Below, in pieces: positions 45,308-54,335 of a stretch of 64,000 bases of DNA. The notes beneath the pieces were generated by a model. It was given only the letters and a program-made list of their open reading frames with translations, was not told the origin of the DNA and did no database searches. The position numbers and the translations under genes are program-made. The stretch spans positions 1-64,000 of the forward strand of contig JAVBKV010000004.1 of the NCBI GenBank assembly GCA_031553885.1, read 5' to 3'. Source of the DNA: JAVBKV01 sp031553885 (GTDB lineage: Bacteria > Bacteroidota > Bacteroidia > Bacteroidales > Azobacteroidaceae). Each line of letters opens with the position of its first letter. The first letter of the stretch is position 1.

Positions 45308-46183
45308 CTATAATTTCGATAAGTCCATGTACAACTGATACGCCTCGTTCACCGTATAATTTTCATGGACGACCGCACTAACCGCCTGTATCATCGCAAC
45401 CGGATTTTCCGATTGAAACACATTACGTCCCATATCCACACCGGCAGCACCGTCGTTTATGGCATTGTAACAAAGCTCCAGGGCTTCCCGCTCCGGTAGT
45501 TTCTTACCACCTGCAATAACAATAGGTACCGGACAGGCAGCTACCACGTTTTCAAATCCGTCGCAATAATAGGTTTTCACAATATTCGCTCCGTTTTCGG
45601 CACAAACCCGTGAAGCCATGCCAAAATAACGGGCATCTCTCGCCATGTCTTTTCCTACAGCCGTAACTCCCATTACCGGAATATTGTATTTAGAGCCCAG
45701 GTCAGCCATTTTATATAAATTGGCAACGGTCTTCGCTTCCATGGCCGGATCTCCGATCGCCAGCATAATCGCCATGGCGGATACATTCATCCGGATGGCA
45801 TCTTCAATATCGATAACGACATTATCGTTCAACTCGGTCAGAATAGTCGTTCCTGCATCCGCACGCAGGCAAATCGGTTTATTGATATGAGCAGGAACCG
45901 ACGACTGCAAAATTCCTCTTGCACACATCAGGCAATCGGCATATTCCATCAGGGGAGTGATATTCAGATCGATTCTTTCGAGTCCGGAAGTAGGCCCCAT
46001 AATAAACCCATGGTCAAAAGCCAGCATCACGGTTTTCCCGCTTTGAGGATTAAAAATACGTGTCAGGCGATCCTTCATTCCCCAGGGAAGATTATCAGCC
46101 CCCTTCACATGGAAAGACCGGTTTTTCATTTCAACGCCTATTCCGAATTTCTTACCTTCTCTGATATCGTCTAAATCTGCCAT
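45308..46183 (-). CDS. LsrF-like class I aldolase/thiolase
   Basis: 291 residues from ATG 46183, the same length as E. coli LsrF; the longer frame begins with TTG. Family motifs: MLAFDHGFIMGPTSG near 50, LRADAGTT, the Schiff-base Lys region ANIVKTYYCDGF near 190, PVPIVIAGGKK and GVDMGRNVFQS. LsrF acts on the phosphorylated autoinducer-2 breakdown product 3-hydroxy-5-phosphonooxypentane-2,4-dione. No lsrK, lsrG or lsrACDB is near. The genes just upstream encode a Dha-type kinase, so it more likely cleaves the phosphorylated product of that kinase. Cytoplasmic. Confidence 0.86.
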   Translation of the reverse strand: MADLDDIREGKKFGIGVEMKNRSFHVKGADNLPWGMKDRLTRIFNPQSGKTVMLAFDHGFIMGPTSGLERIDLNITPLMEYADCLMCARGILQSSVPAHINKPICLRADAGTTILTELNDNVVIDIEDAIRMNVSAMAIMLAIGDPAMEAKTVANLYKMADLGSKYNIPVMGVTAVGKDMARDARYFGMASRVCAENGANIVKTYYCDGFENVVAACPVPIVIAGGKKLPEREALELCYNAINDGAAGVDMGRNVFQSENPVAMIQAVSAVVHENYTVNEAYQLYMDLSKL

Positions 46184-46222
46184 TTTTTTATTTATATAAA
46201 TTAAATTCCAATCCTTTTTCAA

Positions 46223-46831
46223 TCACTCTGCAAACGCCTGGAACATACAAGCCCAGGAAGAAGCTCCCGAATCGGCATAACCGATCGAACGTTCTCCGTA
46301 ATTCCGGGCCCGTCCGAAGTTTGCTTTCATCGGTATGGTTGCCTCAGCTCCGGACTGAGCTGCTTTTGCCGCCTCAGTAAAGAGCTGACAAATATAGTCC
46401 GAATCACAGACTTGCATGGCCTCAACAGCCGGGATCAAGGCATCCATCATGGTTTTGTCCCCCTGTTTGGCCTGGGTTTGTTTTTTCACGCCTTCCAGGC
46501 CTCCGGCAAACATTTCCCTGACCTGCTTCGCATCCAATTCGGTTCCCCCGGCATGATCGCTCATACCCAGTAAAAAGCCTCCGATGAGGGTACTGGTGGA
46601 TCCGCTGGTCTGCATCATCACATTGAATCCCATGTCATTGAGCATCGTTTTCAGCTCCGTTCCTTTACGAGCCGCCTCCACAACGGAAGTCAGGGCCTGC
46701 ACGATGGCAGTCCCATGATCTCCGTCTCCGATAACAGCGTCTAATTGCGAAAACTCACCGGCACGCTCAGTCACCCGGACCAGCGCCCGTTCCCACATCG
46801 CAATAAAGTCTTGTATCGTTAGTCTTTGCAT
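46223..46831 (-). CDS. dhaL: Dihydroxyacetone-kinase subunit L (DhaL-type)
   Basis: 202 residues. ATP-binding helical barrel with VIGDGDHGTA (Mg-ADP aspartates), SGSTSTLIGGF and QGDKTMMDAL. It is the nucleotide half of a two-subunit Dha-type kinase whose substrate half is next door at 46850-47866. Dha-type kinases act on dihydroxyacetone, erythrulose and other small ketoses. No PTS subunit DhaM is seen, so ATP may be used directly. Starts 18 bp after dhaK. Confidence 0.9.
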   Translation of the reverse strand: MQRLTIQDFIAMWERALVRVTERAGEFSQLDAVIGDGDHGTAIVQALTSVVEAARKGTELKTMLNDMGFNVMMQTSGSTSTLIGGFLLGMSDHAGGTELDAKQVREMFAGGLEGVKKQTQAKQGDKTMMDALIPAVEAMQVCDSDYICQLFTEAAKAAQSGAEATIPMKANFGRARNYGERSIGYADSGASSWACMFQAFAE

Positions 46832-46849
46832 TATTCTCAGATTAAAATC

Positions 46850-47866
46850 TTAAATCGTCGTCCAGTAAGGAGCGTTTGCCCGGCGTTTTTTCAGCAGCTC
46901 CACATGATCGGCATCCAGTTTGGCCAGCATCATCTGGAATCCGGCCAGTTCCTGAACGGTCAATATCTCCATCAGTTTGGCATCAGCCACTTCAATACCG
47001 GCCTGAGTCAGGATCTGATGCGCCTTCCGGAAAACGATACTCATTTCCATGTGGGTAGTTGCTCCGCTTCCGTTGATGTAAAGCATCACTTTGTCTCCGG
47101 ATTTCGGCTGAATCTTTTTGCACAACTGATTGATCATGATTTCAGCAGTTTTATCGGCCGACTCCAGGAATTGTCTTCCGTTGCTTCCGCCTTCTCCGTG
47201 CTGACCCATACCAATCTCCATTTCACCTGCCGGCAAACTGGAAATTACGGCTCCGTTTTGCGGGTGGGTACAACTACCCATGGCTACCGCCAACGTTGCA
47301 ACCTGTTTATTGAAACGTTCGCCAATCTCAATAATTTCGTCCAGGCTTTTACCTTCTTCAGCAGCAGCGCCTACAATTTTAGCCAGCGGAACACAACCGG
47401 CCAGACCACGGCAATCGCTATCCGGAGTATCCAGTCCGGAACTGATATCATCGTGTGTCAGAATCGATTTCACTTTGATTCCTGCTTTTTCCGCCAGCAT
47501 CATAGCCATATTGGCACTCATGACATCACCCGAATGATTCAGGACGATCAATAAAATACCGGCGTCACGTTTGAACAACTGCAAGGCCTGAAAAAGGCGT
47601 TGTGCTCCCGGAGCGGCAAAAATATCCCCTACTACGGAACAGTCCAGCATACCTTCACCTACAAACCCACTCAATGCAGGTTCGTGTCCGGAACCACCCA
47701 GTGTGATAACCGCCACTTTTCCCGGATCCTTGGGTTGAGCCCTGACTACGATGTTATCACCGGCCAACGCCACTTTATCGTTATAAGCCAATACATAACC
47801 TTCCAACAATTCTTTCGTAATATTTTCTGGTTCATTGATGAACTTCGTCATAACTTTTGTACTCAT
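46850..47866 (-). CDS. dhaK: Dihydroxyacetone-kinase subunit K (DhaK-type)
   Basis: 338 residues. Substrate-binding subunit with VITLGGSGHEPALSGFVGEG near the start of the first domain and EIGMGQHGEGG, where the His that binds the ketone carbonyl as a hemiaminal is expected. It works with DhaL to phosphorylate a small ketose. The flanking VOC and cupin genes and the LsrF- and RhaD-like aldolases suggest a longer ketose pathway rather than glycerol fermentation; no glycerol dehydrogenase is near. Confidence 0.9.
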   Translation of the reverse strand: MSTKVMTKFINEPENITKELLEGYVLAYNDKVALAGDNIVVRAQPKDPGKVAVITLGGSGHEPALSGFVGEGMLDCSVVGDIFAAPGAQRLFQALQLFKRDAGILLIVLNHSGDVMSANMAMMLAEKAGIKVKSILTHDDISSGLDTPDSDCRGLAGCVPLAKIVGAAAEEGKSLDEIIEIGERFNKQVATLAVAMGSCTHPQNGAVISSLPAGEMEIGMGQHGEGGSNGRQFLESADKTAEIMINQLCKKIQPKSGDKVMLYINGSGATTHMEMSIVFRKAHQILTQAGIEVADAKLMEILTVQELAGFQMMLAKLDADHVELLKKRRANAPYWTTI

Positions 47867-47892
47867 TACTTTATTATTTTGGAGGTTATTAT

Positions 47893-48210
47893 TTACTTAT
47901 CAAAATACATCAACTCAATAGGAATTCCTTCTTCCACAATGAAAGCGATGGTCAGGTTTTCTCCGCCCGGACAAGGCTCTACAATGACATTCGCTCCCTT
48001 CAGGGCTGCTTCCATATCAGGTACTTCGTAAGCGATATGGGGAACTTTCTGTATGATTTCAGGCAACCAGCTGCCCTCTTCAAAACGAAGAAACTCGATC
48101 CGGTTCGGACTTTTGGAATAATCCGTCAAATGCACTTTCATTCCATCCACATAGTTTTCGCCCGCTTGTTTTTCAAGGGTCGGAATTCCGTAATGATTCA
48201 TTTTTCTCAT
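47893..48210 (-). CDS. VOC-superfamily (glyoxalase-like) protein
   Basis: 105 residues, about one VOC domain with only one metal-binding side evident: HLTDYSKSPNRIEFLRF, VPHIAYEVPDM and IPIELMYFDK. The HIAYEV/IELMYF pair holds likely His and Glu metal ligands. VOC enzymes include epimerases, glyoxalases and isomerases; in this cluster a small-sugar isomerase or epimerase step is plausible. Lies 26 bp upstream of dhaK. Reaction unknown. Confidence 0.78.
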   Translation of the reverse strand: MRKMNHYGIPTLEKQAGENYVDGMKVHLTDYSKSPNRIEFLRFEEGSWLPEIIQKVPHIAYEVPDMEAALKGANVIVEPCPGGENLTIAFIVEEGIPIELMYFDK

Positions 48211-48239
48211 GGTAACAGCTATTTAAAGGGTTAAAAGTA

Positions 48240-48938
48240 TTAGTTGTTCAAATTTTCCAATGCATTGGTAAAAACGGCTTTCGGGTTGGTAAACCGTAAT
48301 CCGTTACCATCATGATAATTGGCGTATTCGGTAATGATTGCACCTTCCGGTCCTGCAAACAGGAAATGAGAAGATTCTGCTTCCGCCAGATGAATGACTT
48401 CATCCACCTGTTGCTTCTGGAAATGCGAAACGGTAATGAAACCGTTCTGACTACCCGGTAAAGCCGGAGCACCGGGTGTCGTTTCTCCGATCGAATAGTT
48501 GTAAGCCCAGCCATGGCGCACCTGCCAGCTTTCAAATTTAGCCGGATACCCCTCAGTCGGCACATGGCGATGTTCCAGTATCATCTGACTGGGCAACAAA
48601 TAGATTTCATGTCCAAAATACTGGTGTTCGGAATCATTGACCCAGAATAATCCGGCCATACCCACGTTTTCAAAATCACCCAGTTCAAAATCAGTGATCC
48701 AGAGATTGTTTTTTACAAAATCAGAATAGGGAACTCCATAATAATCAAACATATCCAGGTAAGCCTGCAAAGCTACTTCCGGAACCAATTTTCCATCTTT
48801 ATAAAAATCGGCGTTTGTGTACTTTTTCTTGTACGGTTCTTTTGCTTTCATTGTTGTATCTTCTTTTTTACATTCTCCGGAACATGCGGCCAAGGCAACT
48901 CCGATCATCAAAATGAATAAATTTTTAATCGATTTCAT
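48240..48938 (-). CDS. Cupin-fold lipoprotein, possible sugar isomerase-like
   Basis: 232 residues. Lipoprotein signal with GVALAACSGEC (lipid-linked Cys near 19). The core looks like a cupin: LEHRHVPTEGYPAKFESW has the H-x-H and Glu of a metal site, and HGWAYNYSIGE and VIHLAEAESSHFLF continue the barrel. The size resembles D-lyxose-type cupin isomerases, but a lipid-anchored form facing the periplasm is unusual. It sits between the RidA-like and VOC genes. Family call is tentative. Confidence 0.7.
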   Translation of the reverse strand: MKSIKNLFILMIGVALAACSGECKKEDTTMKAKEPYKKKYTNADFYKDGKLVPEVALQAYLDMFDYYGVPYSDFVKNNLWITDFELGDFENVGMAGLFWVNDSEHQYFGHEIYLLPSQMILEHRHVPTEGYPAKFESWQVRHGWAYNYSIGETTPGAPALPGSQNGFITVSHFQKQQVDEVIHLAEAESSHFLFAGPEGAIITEYANYHDGNGLRFTNPKAVFTNALENLNN

Positions 48939-48962
48939 AACTAACTTTTTATATAGTGGTTA

Positions 48963-50102
48963 TTATTTAACGACAGAGGCCAAACCCTCCACTTCAACCA
49001 ATAATTCCTCCCGGCAAATATCGGCCAGGAGATAAACAACCGGAATTCCGGCATATTTTTTCATCACAACCGGCTTTGCTTTTTCCAGAAATCCGGCCTC
49101 TTTCAGGTATACCCGCATGGAAAAAATACGGGCATCGGTTTTCTTTCCGATTATGGCCCCGGACAAGGTCTGATCCGAAATCAGATGCTCCACATTTTCC
49201 AGGGTGATACGGGTCTGTTCTTCAACACCCACTCCGGTAAGGCTTTTTTCCCCGCGAATGGCTGCCGTTCCCGAAATATAAACCAAACCGGAACCATTTT
49301 CGAGGATCAATTTCGCCCGTTCGAATTTAGGGGTTGTTTTTTGCTTCAGCTCCCTGTCTTTTTCACCCAGCAATACGTTTTCCGAATAATCGAACGCCGG
49401 CACCTGCAAGCTGTTATTCAAAGGAATAATGCTGGATTCCGGCTGATTGAAACAAACAGCCTCCAGATCGACCATTACCCCTCCGAAAGAAGCTCCGATA
49501 CCGGTAGCTGCCGGAAAACCATTGTTCCAGGTTGTTGAAGCATAAAAATGGGTCCGTGAATCATTAAAATCCTGATAATGTTGATGATCCCCGTCCATCC
49601 GGGTGATTTGCTCGATGTAATTCCATTGGCGGACAATCGAAGAAACCGGCATTTCCTCCCGGTCAAAAATACGATTCAACTTCGAAAAAACCCGGTCGGC
49701 CTGTTCCCGGATCAGATCATTCAACGAATCTCCCATTACTCCTCCGACAAACAGCTTTTTGGCTCCTTTTTCCTGTACGATAATGTAAGGTATATCTTCC
49801 TCTTTTTTATAAAAAACTTCGGTTTGTGATCTCAGCTCCATTTCAACAACCTCAACCACCAGGCCTTCTTTTTCCAGCGGAGGCTGTGCGACATAACTGA
49901 ATACCGGAGCTTTTTCTCCGAAATGAATTTCGATCTCCTTTGCAATTAAGTTCCTATGAATTAAATATTCCTCATTATCCTGAGGATTCCCGAAAAAGAC
50001 CAGGCGAACGATCGACCCCGTCCAGCAAGCAGACAAATAAGCCAGTTGCTCTTCGAACGTATTTCCTTCTGCCTGGATATAATTAGATTTAATCAACATC
50101 AT
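48963..50102 (-). CDS. RidA-superfamily protein with chorismatase (FkbO/Hyg5)-like two-domain layout
   Basis: 379 residues from ATG 50102; GTG 50105 and ATG 50099 are neighbours. The C-terminal half (about 270-375) is a RidA/YjgF-like domain (GSGLVYISGTAAIRG, TRITLENVEHLI, RIFSMRVYLK). The N-terminal half has a second, diverged fold of the same kind, with ASTTWNNGFPAATGIGA between them, as in chorismatases. No signal peptide. It starts inside the stop of the cytochrome gene (TGATG), so it is translationally coupled to it. Substrate unknown; imine or enol hydrolysis would fit RidA chemistry. Confidence 0.78.
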   Translation of the reverse strand: MMLIKSNYIQAEGNTFEEQLAYLSACWTGSIVRLVFFGNPQDNEEYLIHRNLIAKEIEIHFGEKAPVFSYVAQPPLEKEGLVVEVVEMELRSQTEVFYKKEEDIPYIIVQEKGAKKLFVGGVMGDSLNDLIREQADRVFSKLNRIFDREEMPVSSIVRQWNYIEQITRMDGDHQHYQDFNDSRTHFYASTTWNNGFPAATGIGASFGGVMVDLEAVCFNQPESSIIPLNNSLQVPAFDYSENVLLGEKDRELKQKTTPKFERAKLILENGSGLVYISGTAAIRGEKSLTGVGVEEQTRITLENVEHLISDQTLSGAIIGKKTDARIFSMRVYLKEAGFLEKAKPVVMKKYAGIPVVYLLADICREELLVEVEGLASVVK

Positions 50103-51901
50103 CACAACGAATTAACATATTCAACCAACGCTTCTATTTCCTTCTTGGATACTTTTTTATCAATTCCATGTTTGTGAATTGTAAAAACATCTTCCATGGT
50201 CGCTGCCCGCCCGTCGAAAAGATAAGGAGCCGTACGCCAGGACTCGATCAATGTGGGTGTATCCCAACCCTTTTCAAATTCGATATCTTCACCGATACGG
50301 TGCAGTTTCATATCCGTGAAATAAACTCCGGAATGACAGGAACTGCAATCGAGTTTTTCAAATACTTTCTTCCCGGATTCTGCTTTCTCTGACAATTTTC
50401 CGTTGACAAGGTACGGACTGGGAACCGGCCGGAGCGCTTTCAGGTATTCATCGACACAGGACGCATTCTCTTCGGAAATTTCAGCAAACTGAATCAGGAA
50501 GAATCCTTTCCTGACTGCTAGCTCTGCTGATTCACGTATTCCGGAAATCATGGAAGGAGGTGTCACATGGGTGTAAAGCATACTCTTACAGTTTTTCGGA
50601 TTACCGATCCCGTCATTCATCAGGTCCCAGTTCATCCCGTCCGTCCGGGCGCCCGGGTGACAACCGATACAGGATTGCCAACCCTGAAAGCAATAAGCCG
50701 CATCGTGAAAATATTTCTCTCCCCGGTCGACCGCCGACTCGACACGATCCGGGGCTAATGCTGCAGTCCGGATCTGGTGATCACCGGATAAACTAAGAAT
50801 ATTAAGTGTATCGGAAAAATAAGTCGGGATATAAGCCTTACCATTGGAAATAACGAAATTCCGCGGGCCATTACCTGCCAACGGGATGCGTTGCCTGATT
50901 CCGTATAAAAACCGCAGGTCGTAATCCAGTTCCGGCTTATCGGGATAGGCCACAAACCGTTCCATCATAGCCGGATAATCGACAATACTGATTTCATGAG
51001 TTCCCGAATGAGAAATAATCAGTTGATCGGGCGTACAATGTATTCCCCAGATCCCGGCGGCTCCGCGATCCGGATCATCCAGCAATACCGATCCTAATTT
51101 TTCGAGACCAACGGCATCCACAATAGTAATGGCACTCGTGTTCATCCAGCCTTGCTGCAACTGATTCGTAGGCACCTGGAAACGCCCCAGGTTATGCGTG
51201 ATAAAAACGTACTTTCCATCCGGACTCAGACACATCGCCCGTAACGCATTGCTCCCGTTAGCCAGCTGGATATCTTTTATTTTTTTGAATTTTTTCAGGT
51301 CGATCACCGAAACACAGGAAGCTACAGTATCAATATCGGCCCGTTGATCAGGCAGATAATTTGAAACAAACAAATATTGGCCGTCACGACTGATCACTCC
51401 ACAAGCCGGTTCACGCAATACTTTCACTGTACGGGTAACCGCTTCTTTATTCAAATCGATTTCACTGACCGTAGTTTGAAACTGATTCAGGACATACAAG
51501 GTTTTTCCGTCGGGCGACAACAAAGGAGAAGTCGCTCCCGAACCGGTAACGATTTCTTTCTCGATTTCCCCGGTATTGAGATTGAGGAAGTAAACTTTTC
51601 CAATCGTTTCAAAGGTAGTGACATAAGCATAATCACCGGCTGTCGTGAGACTGGTCGGCGCTTCGGGAAAACTCCAGATACGAACAGGATTTTCAAAATC
51701 AGAAGCGTACAGTTCCACCGTTTTGCTTCCCTTGTTGGAAATCAGGAAACGATGGTCTGCTGTTTCTTTAATATCTGTCGGGTAATGGGGTACAGAAGCG
51801 TTTTCAACCGGATATTGAACAGAACCGAAACTCAATAACCAGGCCGTCAGACTTCCGAAAGCCAACAGAAAAAAAGAAGATAACAATGAAAATTTACGCA
51901 T
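50102..51901 (-). CDS. Exported YVTN-type beta-propeller di-haem cytochrome c
   Basis: 599 residues. A signal peptide or membrane anchor (about 1-20) is followed by a YVTN/lactonase-like propeller (about 45-380; blades such as LLSPDGKTLYVLNQ and CLSPDGKYVFITHN) and two cytochrome c domains with CIGCH near 410 and CSSCH near 517, similar to the MauG/di-haem peroxidase group. It probably passes electrons from a periplasmic oxidation. First structural gene after the IclR regulator, 14 bp downstream. The second haem-protein gene is at 40689, and CcsBA for haem attachment ends the cluster. Confidence 0.88.
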   Translation of the reverse strand: MRKFSLLSSFFLLAFGSLTAWLLSFGSVQYPVENASVPHYPTDIKETADHRFLISNKGSKTVELYASDFENPVRIWSFPEAPTSLTTAGDYAYVTTFETIGKVYFLNLNTGEIEKEIVTGSGATSPLLSPDGKTLYVLNQFQTTVSEIDLNKEAVTRTVKVLREPACGVISRDGQYLFVSNYLPDQRADIDTVASCVSVIDLKKFKKIKDIQLANGSNALRAMCLSPDGKYVFITHNLGRFQVPTNQLQQGWMNTSAITIVDAVGLEKLGSVLLDDPDRGAAGIWGIHCTPDQLIISHSGTHEISIVDYPAMMERFVAYPDKPELDYDLRFLYGIRQRIPLAGNGPRNFVISNGKAYIPTYFSDTLNILSLSGDHQIRTAALAPDRVESAVDRGEKYFHDAAYCFQGWQSCIGCHPGARTDGMNWDLMNDGIGNPKNCKSMLYTHVTPPSMISGIRESAELAVRKGFFLIQFAEISEENASCVDEYLKALRPVPSPYLVNGKLSEKAESGKKVFEKLDCSSCHSGVYFTDMKLHRIGEDIEFEKGWDTPTLIESWRTAPYLFDGRAATMEDVFTIHKHGIDKKVSKKEIEALVEYVNSL

Positions 51902-51915
51902 CAGACCTATCGTTT

Positions 51916-52707
51916 TTAACCGTTATTATAGCCTAAATCAAAAGAAATACTTTGGGTTACATTCAGTATTTCACGGGCACACATCAGAATATTTTCCTCC
52001 GGCAAGCGGTCTTTCGGCCCTGAAATCCAGATCGAACCACAAGGATCATTACTGTAATTGAATACAGGAGCCCCCACACATACAACCCCGTTCAACTCTT
52101 CTTCCATATCGACGGCATAACCCAGTTTACGGACCTTTTCCAATTCATTGAGATACACCTGTTCGGTTGAAATCGTATTTTTATTGTATATTTCGTAATT
52201 CATTTTAGACAAAAAAACTTTCCGGGATTCTTCGGGCATAAATGCCATCATGGCTTTTCCGGGAGCAGAACAATGCAAATCAAAAGCTTTTCCGGGAGAA
52301 AGTACAAAGCAAAACGGATGGGTTCCCAACACCTGCTCAATAAAAAGTCCTTTTTCCGTTCCCATAACCCCAAAACATACGGTTTCTTTCACCACATTCC
52401 GCAATTCCCTCATCTTAGGCAGGACAGTTTCAAGCAAACTGTGTTCCTGCATAGACTGAAAACCCAACATGAGCATTTTACGGGAAAGCCGGTATTTTTT
52501 GGAAGTTTTGTTGTAAAGTAAGTAATCCAACCGAACCAGGGTATTCAATATCCGGTAAGTTGTAGTCTGCGAAATATCAGCAGCAGCCTTAATTTCCTGC
52601 AGGGTCAGCCCTCTGTTGGAACGGGCCAGCAATTCTAAGATTAAAATTCCTTTTTCTAGGTTGGGAACTTTATAAGCATCATCTAATTCTTCGGGCGTGT
52701 TTTTCAT
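51916..52707 (-). CDS. IclR-family transcriptional regulator
   Basis: 263 residues from ATG 52707 (a longer frame to 52737 adds ten). N-terminal winged helix (KGILILELLARSNRGLTLQEI, SQTTTYRILNTL) and a C-terminal effector-binding GAF-like domain (LHCSAPGKAMMAF, GYAVDMEEELNGVVCVGAPVF). IclR proteins usually control sugar-acid, polyol or aromatic catabolism in response to a small acid. Being the first gene of the colinear cluster down to 37324, it probably regulates it. The 190 bp upstream are AT-rich; I did not find a firm operator. Confidence 0.92.
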   Translation of the reverse strand: MKNTPEELDDAYKVPNLEKGILILELLARSNRGLTLQEIKAAADISQTTTYRILNTLVRLDYLLYNKTSKKYRLSRKMLMLGFQSMQEHSLLETVLPKMRELRNVVKETVCFGVMGTEKGLFIEQVLGTHPFCFVLSPGKAFDLHCSAPGKAMMAFMPEESRKVFLSKMNYEIYNKNTISTEQVYLNELEKVRKLGYAVDMEEELNGVVCVGAPVFNYSNDPCGSIWISGPKDRLPEENILMCAREILNVTQSISFDLGYNNG

Positions 52708-52896
52708 ATATGAAATGGCTTTCCATATCCGAAACAAAAATAGGCATTTCTTAGCAATGTTTTCGATACAGTAAAGTTAAAATTAGTTAATGTTTAAAAT
52801 AAATAAAATTTCCTCCTGAGTCAGTACTTTCCGGTTTATTACACCCGGGTACTGGCACAAGAGGAAATGCACGGTAAATAACGAGTTTAAAGAAAC

Positions 52897-53358
52897 TTAC
52901 GAAGGATCTGCAACCGCTTTAATCAACGTTCCTTCAATCGAATAATGCAAATCATAATCCGGACTTCCTTTTTTCTCCACATCCAATACATAGAATTTTT
53001 CCGTGTCTTTGCGCTCAATCAAATCAACGTCATCCACACGCCAATCCTTGTATTCTCCGGATTGAAAAGCCGTTTTTACCGCTTCGGGGAGATCTGTATA
53101 TATAAGGTCGGTTTCGGTTTGGTACCATTCCCCATTTAAATCGAACCAAGCTTCCATTTCCTTGGCATTTTTCCAAAAGTCCACTATCCAATAATCCCCT
53201 TTCCGTTCCCAGTCTACCCGGCTGGCATCGGGATACATTGCTTTGAACGTATTTTCCACTTCCTGACTATCCGGATGAGTACGATCGTCATTATCATCAC
53301 AACCGGTAAATACAAACAGGCTCATTATTAAACCTGTGAAAAAACAAATTCTTTTCAT
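52897..53358 (-). CDS. PepSY-like (DUF2874) lipoprotein
   Basis: 153 residues. Lipobox FVFTGCDD (Cys near 20), then two PepSY-like repeats: FKAMYPDASRVDWERKGDYW with a following strand, and AVKTAFQSGEYKDW with its own. In Bacteroidota these BLIP-like proteins are periplasmic and of unknown ligand. A related protein is at 53835-54272 next to the sensor kinase. Confidence 0.85.
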   Translation of the reverse strand: MKRICFFTGLIMSLFVFTGCDDNDDRTHPDSQEVENTFKAMYPDASRVDWERKGDYWIVDFWKNAKEMEAWFDLNGEWYQTETDLIYTDLPEAVKTAFQSGEYKDWRVDDVDLIERKDTEKFYVLDVEKKGSPDYDLHYSIEGTLIKAVADPS

Positions 53359-53437
53359 AATTCTAAAGTTTATTTTGTTTGAAAATAAATGTTTTAATAA
53401 TTTTAATTTTATGATTATAAGTCATTTATCCCAACTA

Positions 53438-53616
53438 TATCCCGAAGGGATTAAATTTGAATAACCGGGGGTGAGCGTAGCGTTACCCCCGGATAGAGGC
53501 TTTCTTTCCCTCCGACCCTGAAAGGGTCGAACATCCTATAGTTCAACCCCTTTAGGGTTGGAGAATGAGGGAGGTATCCTTTCCGGGGGTAACGCTACGC
53601 TCACCCCCGGTTATTC
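53438..53616. repeat. MITE-like intergenic element with 34-bp perfect inverted repeats
   Basis: Perfect 34-bp arms at 53459-53492 and 53583-53616 (start GAATAACCGGGGGTGAGCG) enclose 90 bp with two inner hairpins (GACCCT/AGGGTC and CAACCC/GGGTTG). The left flank 53438-53466 recurs at 56750-56778 with one mismatch, so it belongs to a dispersed family. No gene is inside. The 53359-53834 gap holds nothing else that I can identify except GCCCGCTTCGCGG-like hairpins near 53710. Confidence 0.7.
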
Positions 53617-53834
53617 AAATTGGCGCCCTTCGGGCACCCTTCGCTCTCCTGATTACAATTTGTAACTTATTAAAAAATCTCTTGGGCTTCTGACACACCC
53701 TCTATTCAAATTTGCCCGCTTCGCGGACATGCTGTGAGTACAATACCCGATATTCATATTAATTTTACAATGCAAGGTGTGGAATTGTACACACATTGTG
53801 GCCACAATACCTCTTATATGTTATTAAATTTCGA

Positions 53835-54272
53835 TTAATCGTCGATTTCTATCAAATTGAATTTTTTATCAAATTTCAACTCCAGACCGGAACTCAGTTT
53901 TACTTCATAATCACGCCGGTCGCGATCGATTTCCACAATCTTGACATCTTTGTGATGGGTAACTACATAATCCTTTATTTTCTGTGGAACGATTCCTTCA
54001 GGAATTTGTGTAAACTTACAATCGACATCCGTCCACTCTCCTTTCTTGTTGAATTCCACTTTGTTCCCATCGGTAAAAATGACCTCGTAACTCTTATCAA
54101 ACAAATCCGTCTCCATTTTAGCATAGGAAACTTTCACGTTTGAAAAATAACTGTTGATAAACTGTTTGGCCGTAGCGGGCAATTGGTCGATCGTTATCGG
54201 TTTGTCGTTATCGGCACTGGCTGTTGTTACGGTAATGGCTAAAATCGCCAATAAAAAAAATACTCGTTTCAT
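53835..54272 (-). CDS. PepSY-like periplasmic protein
   Basis: 145 residues. A signal peptide (1-20, ending TASA) and two PepSY-like repeats (LPATAKQFINSYFSNVKVSYAK and IPQKIKDYVVTHHKDVKIVEI). No lipobox. The gene follows the histidine kinase by 63 bp on the same strand, a common pairing in Bacteroidota where the PepSY protein is a target or modulator of the kinase. Confidence 0.85.
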   Translation of the reverse strand: MKRVFFLLAILAITVTTASADNDKPITIDQLPATAKQFINSYFSNVKVSYAKMETDLFDKSYEVIFTDGNKVEFNKKGEWTDVDCKFTQIPEGIVPQKIKDYVVTHHKDVKIVEIDRDRRDYEVKLSSGLELKFDKKFNLIEIDD

Positions 54273-54335
54273 AACTCTTTGTATTAATGTTATGAAACAA
54301 AATTCGGAAGTAAAACTGAAATGAATCTGAAATGA

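Noticed and set aside
46826..47554. Plus-strand open frame of 242 codons opposite dhaK
   Set aside because: It is antisense to a clear DhaK gene with all family motifs.
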